Of a stretch of DNA of 64,000 bases, positions 1-9,271 are shown in pieces. The stretch covers positions 20,238,439 to 20,302,438 of the forward strand of contig OY783192.1 in assembly GCA_963678675.1 (NCBI GenBank). The letters are read 5' to 3'. Position 1 is the stretch's first letter. Every line of letters starts with the position of its first letter. This DNA is from Xiphydria camelus. Taxonomy: Eukaryota; Arthropoda; Insecta; Hymenoptera; Xiphydriidae. The notes below the pieces were generated by a model. That model was given only the letters and a program-made list of their open reading frames with translations, was not told the DNA's origin and searched no databases. Made by a program: the position numbers and the translations under genes.

Positions 1-580
1 GACTTCTAGAAGGGCCGGCAAAATTTGATTTTCCAGCATATCGAAATAGGTCTGGGAATTTAAATTTCCATCGATGAAGATGGGCCCGATGATACGCTCT
101 CCATATCCCCGCCCAAACATTGACTTTCTCCTTATTCTGATGGTTCTGCTCACGGACGACGTGCGGGTTCCTGGCGCACCAGTATCCGTAGAAATGGGAG
201 CACATGCTCCCATTTACAAAAAACGTACATTCGTTCGTGAAGCAGATGGTCTTCGTATAATCAGGATTCCTCTCGAGCTGCTCCATCATTGATCAGCAAA
301 ATGTCAATCTTCGTTCGCGATCGTTGTGGCGAGGCAGTGCTTGATGCACCTGCGCCTTAATTTCGGATCTTGTTTAAACGGGCACTCTAGCACACTGTCT
401 TTGCGAATTCCTGTACGTCTCGAAATTCCCCTTATCGACTGTTGCATATCCTCTTCTACGATCCGGAGGACAGTTCAAATCGGCAAAATGTCAATCTTCG
501 TTCGCGATCGTTGTTCGCGATCGTTGTTCGCGACACCATTGATGTGCTCAATCGGCCCTGACTGTGTCATAGCCACTTGA
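1..580 (-). pseudogene. Tc1/mariner-like transposase fragment, inverted copy
   Basis: Read on the minus strand this matches the transposase at 707-1769 closely from about position 1 to 560. It is cut by the window edge and rearranged: the stretch that should join the HTH region to the middle of the gene is replaced by a repeated piece of the gene (the segment around 300-330 recurs around 483-512, with a further GATCGTTGTTCGC duplication). The poly-A tract at 218-223 has six bases, which keeps the frame open across the first catalytic Asp region, unlike the plus-strand copy. It is not functional as it stands. Together with 707-1769 it makes a long imperfect inverted repeat with a spacer of about 250 bases. 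Confidence 0.75.
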
Positions 581-706
581 GTTCGCTCATCTACTGCTCA
601 GATTTTCGAAAGTGGAGCCGAAAACATTCGAAAATCCTATTGTTATATCGAGCATTGCATTACCGATACCGAGAGCTGGATATAACGCGTCATCGATTCA
701 ACCAAA

Positions 707-1769
707 ATGCGACGATATACCGAAGCCGAGAAGGCAGAAATAGTCACGCTGGCAGCTCAATACAGTACCCGCGAAGTAGTAAACATCTTTCGCGAGAGGG
801 ACCCGGAGTGCCGATTGAACACATCAATGGTGTCGCGACTCGTGCAAAAGTTCCGAAGAACAGGGTCAACGGCGAATTTGACGAATCCAAATCGTCCGAG
901 GGTTGATCCCGAGGTCGAGAGAACTGTCCTCCGGATCGTAGAAGAGGATATCCAACAGTCGATAAGGGGAATTTCGAGACGTACAGGAATTCGCAAAGAC
1001 AGTGTGCATAGAGTGCTCCGTTTAAACAAGATCAAAAACTATAAGGCGCAGGTGCATCAATCACTGTCTCGCCACAATGATCGCGAACGAAGATTGACAT
1101 TTTGCCGAGCAATGGTGGAGCAGCTCGAGCAGAATCCGGATTATATGAAAACCATCTGCTTCACGGACGAATTTACGTTTTTTTGTAAATGGGAGCATGT
1201 GCTCCCATTTCTACCAATACTGGTGCGCCAGGAACCCGCACGTCGTCCGTGAGCAGAACCACCAGAAGAAAGATAAAGTAAATGTTTGGGCGGGGATATA
1301 TGGAGAGCGGATCATCGGGCCCATCTTCATCGATGGAAATTTAAATTCCCAGACATATTTCGATATGCTGGAAAATCAAATTTTGCCGGCTCTCCTTGAA
1401 GTCGCTGAAGATCAACCAGTCATATTCCAGCATGACGGTGCACCAGCGTATTCAAGCCGAATGGTGACGCAGCTGTTGAATGACGTTTTCGGCGCACGTT
1501 GGATCGGCTTGAGAGCACCCAGGGAGTGGCCACCTAGATCTCCAGATCTAACTCCCCTCGACTTCTTCCTGTGGAGTTATTTAAAGATGAAGGTGTTCAA
1601 CGAGCGGCGGCCGATTCAAAACATCGAACATCTTAAAGCACGTATCAGAGAAGAGTGCGCTGCGCTACCTGCAGATATGCTTCGCAACATACAGCGGAAC
1701 CTTGTGGAACGTGTGCGAATGCAGTGCCGACAAGAAATAGAAGGTGGTCATATGGAACACTTAATGTAA
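707..1769 (+). pseudogene. Tc1/mariner-IS630-like transposase, one frameshift
   Basis: Cut-and-paste DNA transposase. The first 181 codons hold an N-terminal helix-turn-helix of the DUF4817 type (MRRYTEAEKAEIV..., then VSRLVQKFRRTGS), a second HTH (ISRRTGIRKDSVHRVLR) and the first catalytic region (CFTDEFTF). The frame then breaks in a run of seven T at 1178-1184 and continues in the next frame (1197-1769) through VWAGIYGERIIGPIFIDG, the second Asp (FQHDGAPAY) and the third (WPPRSPDLTPLDFFLW). The last two Asp are about 36 residues apart. Total length near 350 residues is normal for the family. The neighbouring inverted copy has six bases in the same tract, so one T was added here. I could not find clear terminal inverted repeats. 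Confidence 0.85.
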
Positions 1770-1989
1770 TCATACGGTTTCCACGGCAACAATGGCCGAC
1801 TGTCCTTGAAGCCACAACAAGAACTTTTGGCTTTTCGAGTCACAGCGAGAACGGTCGGGTGGGAGATGAAGCTACATGGAATTCGTAAAACCTTACAAAT
1901 TCATGAAGAGGTCGTACGAAATTCATGTAATGTGTCAATTGGCCTCCACGTGGCATCTCCTGGTAATACTCCATACTGGAGTAGCTAAC

Positions 1990-3447
1990 AACTGACAGTA
2001 AATCGTTAAAATGAACCCATTACTTTAACGTTACAACACCAAGCAAATGTTCGGATGTAACTCCTATCCTATCCTGAGGAAAATTAGTCGATGGACATCA
2101 GACGCGGAAATTTACGTACACACAGCAGCAATAATCGGGTGGGACGTTGGAAGTTCGAGCGAGACGCATAATTAATACTATTCATGAAACTCTTGTAATG
2201 CTGACCCTTTTCTTTTATTCGCAAACTCTATTTAATGAATGCCGCGATGAGTATTAATGAAATATCTTTGATAAAATAATGATAGAATTAAATGCTTTTA
2301 CAATTATTGCATCATTAAAGATACGATTAAACTCATTATTAACACTGTCGACCTTATCATCGGAAGTTGTCTTGATCAATCGACGGGACAGTAATGTCAA
2401 GTATCAAAATATTTAATGCTTCCTCGGAAATAGCGGCAGCTGGAGTGCTTGTCAGGATTTTAACTTCATTAATCGATGAAATAGTAATGCCAATTCAAAT
2501 TCCAGAGATGTAATTTCGTCACTGTATCATATAAAATAGTCAGTTTTAAATTATCCTTCACGTCTTCTAATTATTGCAGACAGTGTGTTAGCAAAACGAA
2601 GGAATTGAGAATTACATACCTGATATTAGAGTATTTTTAGAAATCGCTTTCTTCGCTTGTTCGCTGTTAGGTGTGCATGCCTTGTGAGCTCTTAACATCG
2701 TATCAACTGGCCTTAGCTTTACCAAATCTAATTACGTGATTGTCGGTCTTCTGCGCTATCGGCGCAGGCTGTAGGGAATTTGTGATCACGTATTCTCTTG
2801 ATCACGTTCTGATATTTACGTATTAAATGTTTTAAAAAAGTATCAGCAATCGAGGCGTTTAATGCCATCAGATAACAGCCTTTATCCTCTCGAAACCAAC
2901 CTCATGTGTTGCGTGTAGGTAAATTTCCATCATTCGATCATCCAATTTCCTCTTCGTTGATTTGTTTTCTTAGCTCCGGACCTACTCCCATCTTCCCACA
3001 CATGTCGGGTTTTCGTTCTCGTCTTCACTTTCCGCGTGCTCCTTTTCCAACTCCACTTTGTACTGTATCGGGCTAGCGTACTCCAAACCGTCGCCTAAAC
3101 TTTCCCAATTTAAGAAACCACCCTCTAAGGTGCTATTGTCTGCGTGAATTTAATTTATTGATTAGCCGACTTTGGCACGGAATAAAATTAATTTTTACTC
3201 ATTCAAATGCTCTAAATCATCTCGAAACAAGACTAAAACGCTTTGATCGTGTTACGTACTGTAATTGGGATAACGCTTGATGCAATACTTCCGGCTCTTC
3301 TTGCTGCTGCTGAGCATTACCCGAAGAATCCGACGAGAAGTCCCTATGACTTGGATGATTTCTTCTTTCCTCGTTGACGGTTGACATTCCCGTTTTTCAG
3401 GTTCGGTATGCGCGGAAGACAAGCAATTAGCAATCATAATAGCCCTG
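1990..3447. other. No recognisable gene
   Basis: AT-rich sequence with only short open frames and no protein family that I recognise on either strand. Nothing beyond short AT runs stands out. Confidence 0.5.
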
Positions 3448-3690
3448 TTCCTTCAGAAAGATTCGGGAATTTCACCGAAGAAACCCGAATGATTATTTCT
3501 TACCACTACTATAAAATTACTCAACATTATTCAAATACTCACGATTTTAGGGTTACACGAAAAGCTGTGATTTCCCGAATTGACAGCTATCGGGAAATCA
3601 GACGTTTGACACTTTTCACTTTTATGCAGTGCACTCTGTTGATTCCAACTCTAACTATCACTGCCGAAGTCAAATTTCAGGTCACAGTGC
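3448..3690 (-). repeat. Dispersed repeat module (copy M1)
   Basis: On the minus strand this copy reads through the landmarks TTTGACTTCGGCAGTG, TAGTTAGAGTTGG, GCTGTCAATTCGGGA, TGTAACCCTAAAATCGTGA and CGGGTTTCTTCGGTGA. The same series, in the same order, is present in whole or part at 7000-7200, 14650-14725 (minus), 16271-16460, 19340-19533 (minus) and 21575-21680. I read it as the end of a transposon family that carries a promoter and first exon. It abuts the exonuclease exon that follows, which may explain that gene's missing 5' part. Confidence 0.55.
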
Positions 3691-4450
3691 CCCTGTTGCG
3701 CTTGCCTTCAGACAAACGGTACAACAAATTTCAGCAAGTGCTACAGCAGTGACTGGTCTGATGAATTCTAGTGAAACTCTCTTATTGCATGGCAATGTCT
3801 TACCAACAGTCTCATTGACAGTTGCCTTGGAACAATTCTTGAATTGGATTGAAGGAATTAAAGGGGAAAAACGTGTATTAGTTGCTCACAATTTGATTTT
3901 CGATGGTCCCCGATTACACGACTCAATAAAAAAATATAATCTTCAGGGCAAGTTTTCTAATGTAGTATATGGGTTTCTGGATACGTTGCCTCTCATTAGA
4001 ACAGTTACAGGTAGAAAGGGTAAGGGGGAATGTACTTTAAGTGGGTTAGCGAAATCCTTAAATGTTGTTGTTGCTGGGGCTCATAATGCCATTGTTGATT
4101 GCATGCTTTTGTCAAATATATTGCATGCATTGGAAATTACAGGCGCAACTTTGGTTAAAAGTATTGAAATTTATGATGAGAAGGTAAAGGAATATAATCT
4201 TCGAGAGCAAAATCAAGTCAATTTAACTCAATTAAAATCTCTCGAGAAAGTATTAGGGGTGGCAACCCGTAAAAAATTAGCCGCTGCTGCTATCAGTGTT
4301 CACGACCTTGAGAATATTTATTCAACCTTAGGAGCTAAAGGTGTTGTTGATTTTTTCGAAGATAAAGTCAAAGGTAAAGTAATGACTGTAATTCAAGGGA
4401 AAACAGTACAAAAAATCGTCGATTTCTTGAATGAAAGCCATGAGAAATAG
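3629..4450 (+). CDS. DEDDh-type 3'-5' exonuclease-like protein, 5' part missing
   Basis: The protein resembles the RNase T/DnaQ-like exonuclease domain found in vertebrate PML C-termini and in many repeated insect proteins. Visible motifs are the region before Exo II (ATAVTGL... LPTVSLTVALEQFLNWI), Exo II (VLVAHNLIFDGPRL), a FLDTLPLIRTV strand and Exo III (GAHNAIVDCMLL), followed by a roughly 100-residue lysine-rich tail ending ESHEK. The Exo I motif (D-x-E) is absent from this ORF. Homology starts near 3710, just after a plausible splice acceptor (TTGCCTTCAG, ending about 3711), so the listed ATG is doubtful and the first exon has been lost or lies elsewhere. Multi-copy transposon cargo or a decayed gene are both possible. 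Confidence 0.65.
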   Translation: MHSVDSNSNYHCRSQISGHSAPVALAFRQTVQQISASATAVTGLMNSSETLLLHGNVLPTVSLTVALEQFLNWIEGIKGEKRVLVAHNLIFDGPRLHDSIKKYNLQGKFSNVVYGFLDTLPLIRTVTGRKGKGECTLSGLAKSLNVVVAGAHNAIVDCMLLSNILHALEITGATLVKSIEIYDEKVKEYNLREQNQVNLTQLKSLEKVLGVATRKKLAAAAISVHDLENIYSTLGAKGVVDFFEDKVKGKVMTVIQGKTVQKIVDFLNESHEK

Positions 4451-4512
4451 ATACCAATCTTTTATTATCTAATTATAGTATTAATGAATTAGTTATATTA
4501 TTCATTAACTCT

Positions 4513-4588
4513 AGGATGCACGACGGTGGTCTGCCAGTCCACGCAATCCATGCTTTTGCATGGACTGACAGAACACGTCGTGCATCCG
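4513..4588. other. Strong imperfect hairpin
   Basis: GGATGCACGACG pairs with CGTCGTGCATCC, followed inward by GTCTG/CAGA and CAGTCCA/TGGACTG, around a loop that contains a smaller ATGC-TTTT-GCAT hairpin. It lies about 60 bases after the exonuclease stop codon. It could be a small palindromic transposon or a transcribed hairpin. Confidence 0.6.
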
Positions 4589-4907
4589 AGTGTTAAGTAC
4601 TTCAAATTATTCATATTAAATTTTAAATTAATGTTTATATCGTTTTTCACCCACATATGTTTCTCCATTGTCCTATGTCCTGTTTGAATTGAATGAATAA
4701 ACGTTGATCGTACTAACTAAAGCTTTCTTAACTCTTAGTTACTCGCTCGGCTTGATTTCTATTAACTACTCGCGCGGTGTATTTTATACACCAATAAAAT
4801 ACATGTGTCAAATATGGTCAATATATTAAAAATAAATTAAGTTTAGTTGACATAAGTGAACGTATTTATTTTTTGGGGTAAGTATTTCTAATAAAACATA
4901 ATATAAC
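4589..4907. other. No gene; short repeated motif
   Basis: AT-rich. The motif ACTACTCGCGCGGTGTATTT near 4763 recurs slightly altered (CTACTCGCACGGTGTATTT) near 5117 in the same orientation. These could be subterminal repeats of the piggyBac-like relic between them. Confidence 0.4.
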
Positions 4908-5016
4908 TACATAATCTATTGTAATCCATTTCTTCTTCTGAAGTCACTCCCTCCAAATATTCTCTCAATTCTTCCTCCGTCAAACGCTTTCGATTATGTA
5001 CACCTTTTTGGGACCT
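4908..5016 (-). pseudogene. Possible N-terminal exon of a piggyBac-like protein
   Basis: The minus strand shows a splice acceptor (TTTTCTACAG) followed by an acidic open frame reading KRLTEEELREYLEGVTSEEE, which is like the acidic N-terminus of piggyBac-type transposases. The frame ends shortly after and no catalytic region is present. This is a weak identification from one short segment. Confidence 0.3.
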
Positions 5017-5152
5017 GTAGAAAATTATTGAATCAATAAATAAATAATATACCTATACTCGTATATTACGGAATAAAATTTGAAATAAAAAAGAAGAAGA
5101 AATACTTACATGATTACTACTCGCACGGTGTATTTAAGGCACTATACAGAAA

Positions 5153-5587
5153 AACATTGTTCTGCCAGATATTTACACATCAATAGGGAAGATGACTGAT
5201 TTTTTTTTATTAATGATTCGAAAAATTTGGAAAAAATTATCAACCCCGTATTTTTTCATTTTTCATTTTCGGCTTTATCCCAGCCGTAAAACGACATTTA
5301 GAAACGTAGCATACGTCATCGTTCAGTAAACCTATCTCTCTCGCACTCGTTCATTGGCATAAGTGCGTCTTTCACGGCTCTTCGATGACGTCACAATTGA
5401 GCAGAGAGAAATGCGCTTATAACTCAGCGAATAATTATTTTTTCGGACATTTTCTTTTTCACGTGATATTGAATATGTATACGGATTACAAATTGAATTT
5501 AAAGATACGAACATTTTTTTCTAGTCATCAACCCTATTAGTCATTCTAACTTGTAATTCATGTGTAAATATCTGGCAGAACAATGTT
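5153..5587. mobile_element. MITE with about 28 bp terminal inverted repeats
   Basis: The left end AACATTGTTCTGCCAGATAT... at 5153-5180 is the reverse complement of 5560-5587. A second matched pair (ATCAACCC near 5240 and ATCAACCCTA near 5528) also lies inside. There is no coding capacity. I could not fix the target duplication. Confidence 0.7.
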
Positions 5588-5614
5588 GTATGGAAGTGGT
5601 GTTCGCCATGTACA

Positions 5615-5666
5615 GTAAGTGAGTTGGAGTAAATCCTCGTCGATCGGCTCTACTCCGACTCACTTA
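5615..5666. repeat. Imperfect hairpin
   Basis: AAGTGAGTTGGAGTA pairs with TACTCCGACTCACTT around a GA/TC-containing loop. It is just outside the 435 bp MITE. Confidence 0.4.
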
Positions 5667-5728
5667 TTTATTTCTTTTAGCTATCATTAGCCGATTTATT
5701 TTAGCTATCAAATCTCGCTCACTAGATG

Positions 5729-6396
5729 TTAACACATCAGTGTCTCGAGTACTAGCAGACTCGTTTTGTGTTTTTTCTTTTTACGAAGGGAGGTGTCGCA
5801 AGTACTACAAACGAGGGCTGTTTCGAAGTTTATTTCAGGAAAATCGACTGCAAGGATATCCTTTGAACATAGCGGTGGTGCTCTTATGTTTGTGTCATAC
5901 CATAGTCGATCACATACGCTGCACACTGCGCCGAAGTTAGTATCGAGGAACTTCTTATTGAACTCAGCGTGGGCTTTAGTGTGTTTAGAATAATCTACGT
6001 AATCATTATTAATTTCTTCACTTGGATTTTCTACGGAATTCCCGATAATGGCCGTCGATGTCGACGGTCCTATATTAAACCCTAATACTCTGGAGGTCTT
6101 AACGTAGCGTGGCTTACGATTTGTGGAACCTGAGTTGATCGACTTGTGGATGGCACAGAATCCAGTGCAGAATTAGCCATACGTGTTCTCCAATCTTGTG
6201 ATCGCTCGGTACTAGTTCGAGCAGCCTTTCGTGATTCCACTCGCCCATCTCTCAACTGTTCTTCACGTTTCCATTTTCTATATTCTCGCTGATATTCTGC
6301 TTTTACCCATTTCTGTGAAAATAAGGAATATTTACTCATTAAATCAATTGTATAATATATATGTATATATGTCATGGCAATATTTCGTAACCTCAA
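5729..6396 (-). pseudogene. Helitron-like protein, N-terminal fragment
   Basis: Two minus-strand frames join through one frameshift near 6090-6110. The first (6396 to 6082) is an Arg/Lys/Glu-rich segment (AEYQREYRKWKREEQLRDGR, SRKAARTSTERS) like the charged N-termini of arthropod Helitron proteins. The second carries two Cys pairs with the layout of the region preceding the Helitron helicase (AHAEFNKKF... CSVCDRLWY... VCSTCDTSLRKKKK). The helicase and Rep parts are missing. An acceptor-like TTTTCACAG precedes KWVKAEYQ, so the first 30 or so codons of the longer frame are probably intron. Confidence 0.55.
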
Positions 6397-6599
6397 AATA
6401 CTCTAAAAATACTCTAATAACACCGCACAGTACAGCATTTAATATTTACAGTAAAATTCTGTAATAATAATACTTACTGGCAGCTTCAATCTTGTGGATT
6501 AATTCACTGCTGTTGCATACCGAGCCGGTCCAGGTCGTCTGTAAATGGCGGGTCGTGGCCGTGGAGCGCTAAAACACTCTGCTTCAAAGGTGCGGAAAC

Positions 6600-6990
6600 G
6601 GGTAACGAATAAACTGAACACTGCACTCACTATAAGACTGATATGGATATATTCAAGTGATACAAGAGATGCGTTAATGACTGATACAATTAAGAGAAGG
6701 CAAGAGAAGACGACGGAAGCCTCCTGGCTTCGTCTTACATAGTTCGGAACGTAGCAACTTTTCGATCAACGGAGGGGATAGCGTGGGCGACGCTATCCAC
6801 CCTGATTAGCTAATTAGAGGAGAGTGGTGGAACAGCCGATGACGCTGGGGCTGTCGGAGTTCGTGTCCGAAGGTACCGTTGCTAACTTTACGCTTTCCCG
6901 AGCGCCGCACTCACGGATCAAGAATGTCGACCGCGAGGACCTGCCAGGCTACCTTGAACGGTTAATTGTTTTTCTCGTACCTGGATAAGC
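6600..6990 (-). repeat. LTR-like repeat fragment (family copy F1)
   Basis: Shares GCACTCACTATA (about 6629) and GGGGATAGCGTGGG (about 6775) in the same order and spacing class with 16190-16270 plus 19534-20110, and with 31045-32160. The other two copies have a minus-strand TATATAAACCGC-type TATA box next to the conserved core, so I read this as a diverged LTR. No internal coding region is attached. Confidence 0.45.
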
Positions 6991-6999
6991 CGGGTACTG

Positions 7000-7200
7000 C
7001 ATTACCGTATGTCCCGCACAGAACCGCACGCAGTTACAGGGACCTTGAAATTTTCTTTCGGCCGTGCTTGGTCGGTATTCGAGCAACTTTTACCGGTAGG
7101 TAGAAGTCGAGTCGGTAGTGAGTCGGTAGAGTTGGTATCAATTCGGGAGATCGAAGCGTCTAACCTCGAAGTCGTGGATTTGTGAATTGTGGTAATTACC
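7000..7200 (+). repeat. Dispersed repeat module (copy M2)
   Basis: Begins at TACCGTATGTCC and continues through TAGAGTTGG, TCAATTCGGGAGATCGAAG and TCTAACCTCGAA to a GTGAATTG segment. These are the same landmarks as in the 3.26 kb palindrome arms. The middle is diverged. Confidence 0.5.
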
Positions 7201-7248
7201 ATTATTCATGATTTATAAATTGACGATTATATATATACGGTACGGTAT

Positions 7249-7381
7249 CCCGTAAGAAACGCAACAAGCGACATTTTTACTGTCGGCAGTATTTGCCAAC
7301 GGTGCACATACCTATAAAAGACTCAAACACCGTCGGCAAATACTGCCGAAGAAAAATGTCGCTTGTTGCGTTTCTTACGGG
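7249..7381. mobile_element. Palindromic MITE, 133 bp
   Basis: CCCGTAAGAAACGCAACAAG at the left is matched in inverse at the right. The arms are about 50 bases and nearly perfect, with a short unpaired centre. It is non-coding. The envelope gypsy element inserted 22 bases beyond it. Confidence 0.85.
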
Positions 7382-7403
7382 ACGTGCGGTATACGGTATT
7401 ATG

Positions 7404-7407
7404 GTAT
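7404..7407. other. Target site duplication GTAT, left
   Basis: GTAT directly precedes the left LTR and is repeated at 30059-30062 after the right LTR. A 4 bp duplication is usual for Ty3/gypsy integrases. Confidence 0.85.
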
Positions 7408-8198
7408 TGTCACGTCATGGACAACTAAATTTACCACTAACTATCAATTCGGGGAAAACAATAGGGATCATCGATACAATCAAGAAATTTTATATCACAA
7501 AAGAATATTCTGTTGCCACTTACCTTTCTTTGAAGCTCTGACTTTCGATCTCTCTCTTTCTCTCTCTCTTTCTCTGCCGGCCGTACGACCCTTCCTTCGA
7601 GGGGTGGATCGAGTGGGGTGCGGTCTCCCCTTGGTCACTCACTTTCTTGGGAAGGTAGCACGACAGGGATAGAGGTTGAGGTTTCAACAAACCACAATCA
7701 CTTTCTTTAGATCTCGAACAGAACTTCTTTATTTCTTTAGATCTCGAACGAACACGCGTAATTCTCTATAAGTTTGACTGAATGTTAATCTTCAAAAGAA
7801 AACAAAAGACAGCTTCTCCCGGTGTCCAGGATTCTCCTTATATAAGCCGTTAGACTTCGTTCTGGGTGGGGATCCTTCCTGATGTTGAAAAGGGGAAGGA
7901 GAAGGAATGCGTTGAATCATGAAGGTTTCTTCCTATCAGCGGCTGGTCGGTGGCCACTTGGCATCTTGTTGTTCGCTGGTGCATTTCCTTTAATGCTACG
8001 CGGGTGGCACGTGGAGGTTTTCGCGCCTTCACCTTGCGCGAGGGTTCGTGTTACTCGCGGTGTAGTTTTGGCTCGGTGCGGAGTCGGCGTTCCGGTCTTC
8101 GCAGCGGCCTTGCTCGTCGCTATTTGATTCCTCTTATTCTATCGCTTTATTCGCCGCTGCGTTTTATTCCATGAAAACGGCTACGTTAGGACGTTACA
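7408..8198 (-). repeat. 3' LTR of the env gypsy element (791 bp)
   Basis: Starts TGTCACGTC and ends GACGTTACA on the plus strand (TG...CA). It matches 29207-30058 over its whole length with scattered substitutions, but has two copies of a roughly 30 bp TTTAGATCTCGAACAGAACT repeat where the other LTR has four, which explains most of the 61 bp length difference. A palindromic TTATATAAG (about 7838-7846) is a candidate TATA box on the minus strand. A CT-rich low-complexity tract lies near 7549-7575. Confidence 0.93.
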
Positions 8199-8210
8199 CC
8201 TCCCCCCTTA
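8199..8210 (-). other. Polypurine tract of the env gypsy element
   Basis: On the minus strand TAAGGGGGGAGG directly abuts the TGTAACG start of the 3' LTR, which is the position and composition expected for the plus-strand primer. Confidence 0.9.
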
Positions 8211-8693
8211 AGTCTGAACGTCAGGTGAGCCTAACGTGAAGTTTGGGGTTTATATGCCTCTTTTGGAAAAATTTTAGTTAGCTAGAGTGTACATTATTAT
8301 TGTAGCCGTGTTCGTGGATTGTATCCTTAAAACTATGTATATCTTGGAAATTTAAAAGAATTAACGAAATACTAAGTTATAGTAGTGTATGTTTACGAAT
8401 GATTGTATGAATGATTACAAAGTAAATGGTTGTTATGTTAAAAGTAAACTAAGTAGTATCTAAATTAGTACTTAAATACATATAGTACATTTGAAAAGAA
8501 GGAAAGAGAAGAAAAAAAGGTATATAATAATTGTATGTAATATTTATAATTGTGGTTATACCTAGGGGTTTATTGAATGAAGTTGTTTTCGCTGCGGTGT
8601 GCTGTGTGTAAGTGTTAGAAGGGTGCAGTGGAGTATATATGTTGTATGTTGTTGAGTGTTTGGGAATGGTTGGGTTTCGTGTGGTTGGGATGT
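8211..8693 (-). other. 3' untranslated region of the env gypsy element
   Basis: AT-rich, no open frame of note. It lies between the accessory ORF stop and the polypurine tract. Confidence 0.6.
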
Positions 8694-9185
8694 TTAAGCC
8701 CAGACGTCGCGGAACTCCCAGTCCTCCTCTTCATTCCCGCTGTCCCAATCATCCAGGAATCGTGGTTGGGTCGGCGGGGGGTCCTCCCGGATGGGCGGGT
8801 CCCATTCCCTCAAATCCGCTAGTTTTTCCGGCCAGTTGATGTTTTCCCACTCATCAGGAGTATAGATGGACACGTCGAGTTCATCTAAATACGTGCGATC
8901 CATCGGAGGCGGTTCCAAGTGGTTTCTCCACGCCTCTTCCTCCTGTATTCTGGCTCGATTGCGCTCGTACTGCCTGAGCGCTTGGCGATGTATTGCCATT
9001 ATTGTTTGTTTGATGGATTCCTTTATGGCCCCAGGCTCGTCCTAGGGCTCGTCCTCAGGATACGCCTGGGTGATGAGTTCCCTGATATGGTAGATGCTCT
9101 CCTCTGGGGACCATATCCACGTGATGTATCCCTCCTGGGCTAGTTGGTCAAGTTGTCTAGGTGTAGGTTCCCAGGGGTACTCCAT
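8694..9185 (-). CDS. Accessory ORF of the env gypsy element, one in-frame stop
   Basis: Starting at the ATG at 9183-9185 (MEYPWEPTPRQLDQLAQEG) a frame of 164 codons runs exactly to the stop at 8694. It is broken only by one TAG near 9040, where a short GACGAGCC repeat stands (DEP, stop, DEP), which looks like CAG to TAG. The product would be about 163 residues and strongly acidic at the end (DSGNEEEDWEFRDVWA), rich in Trp and Pro (EPPPMDRTY, REDPPPTQP) with a helical charged centre (RQYERNRARIQEEEAWRNH). There is no signal peptide or membrane segment. It sits downstream of env, where some retroviruses keep small regulatory genes. I recognise no family. That a frame this long survives with a single stop while env is heavily broken argues that it was coding. 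Confidence 0.6.
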
Positions 9186-9271
9186 CCTGTTGTTATGTAT
9201 CAATGTAGTTTTGGGGTTTTTCGTCTATCGGTGGAGAGGATTAGTGATTGAGAGATTGAGGGAGTTTGTGG

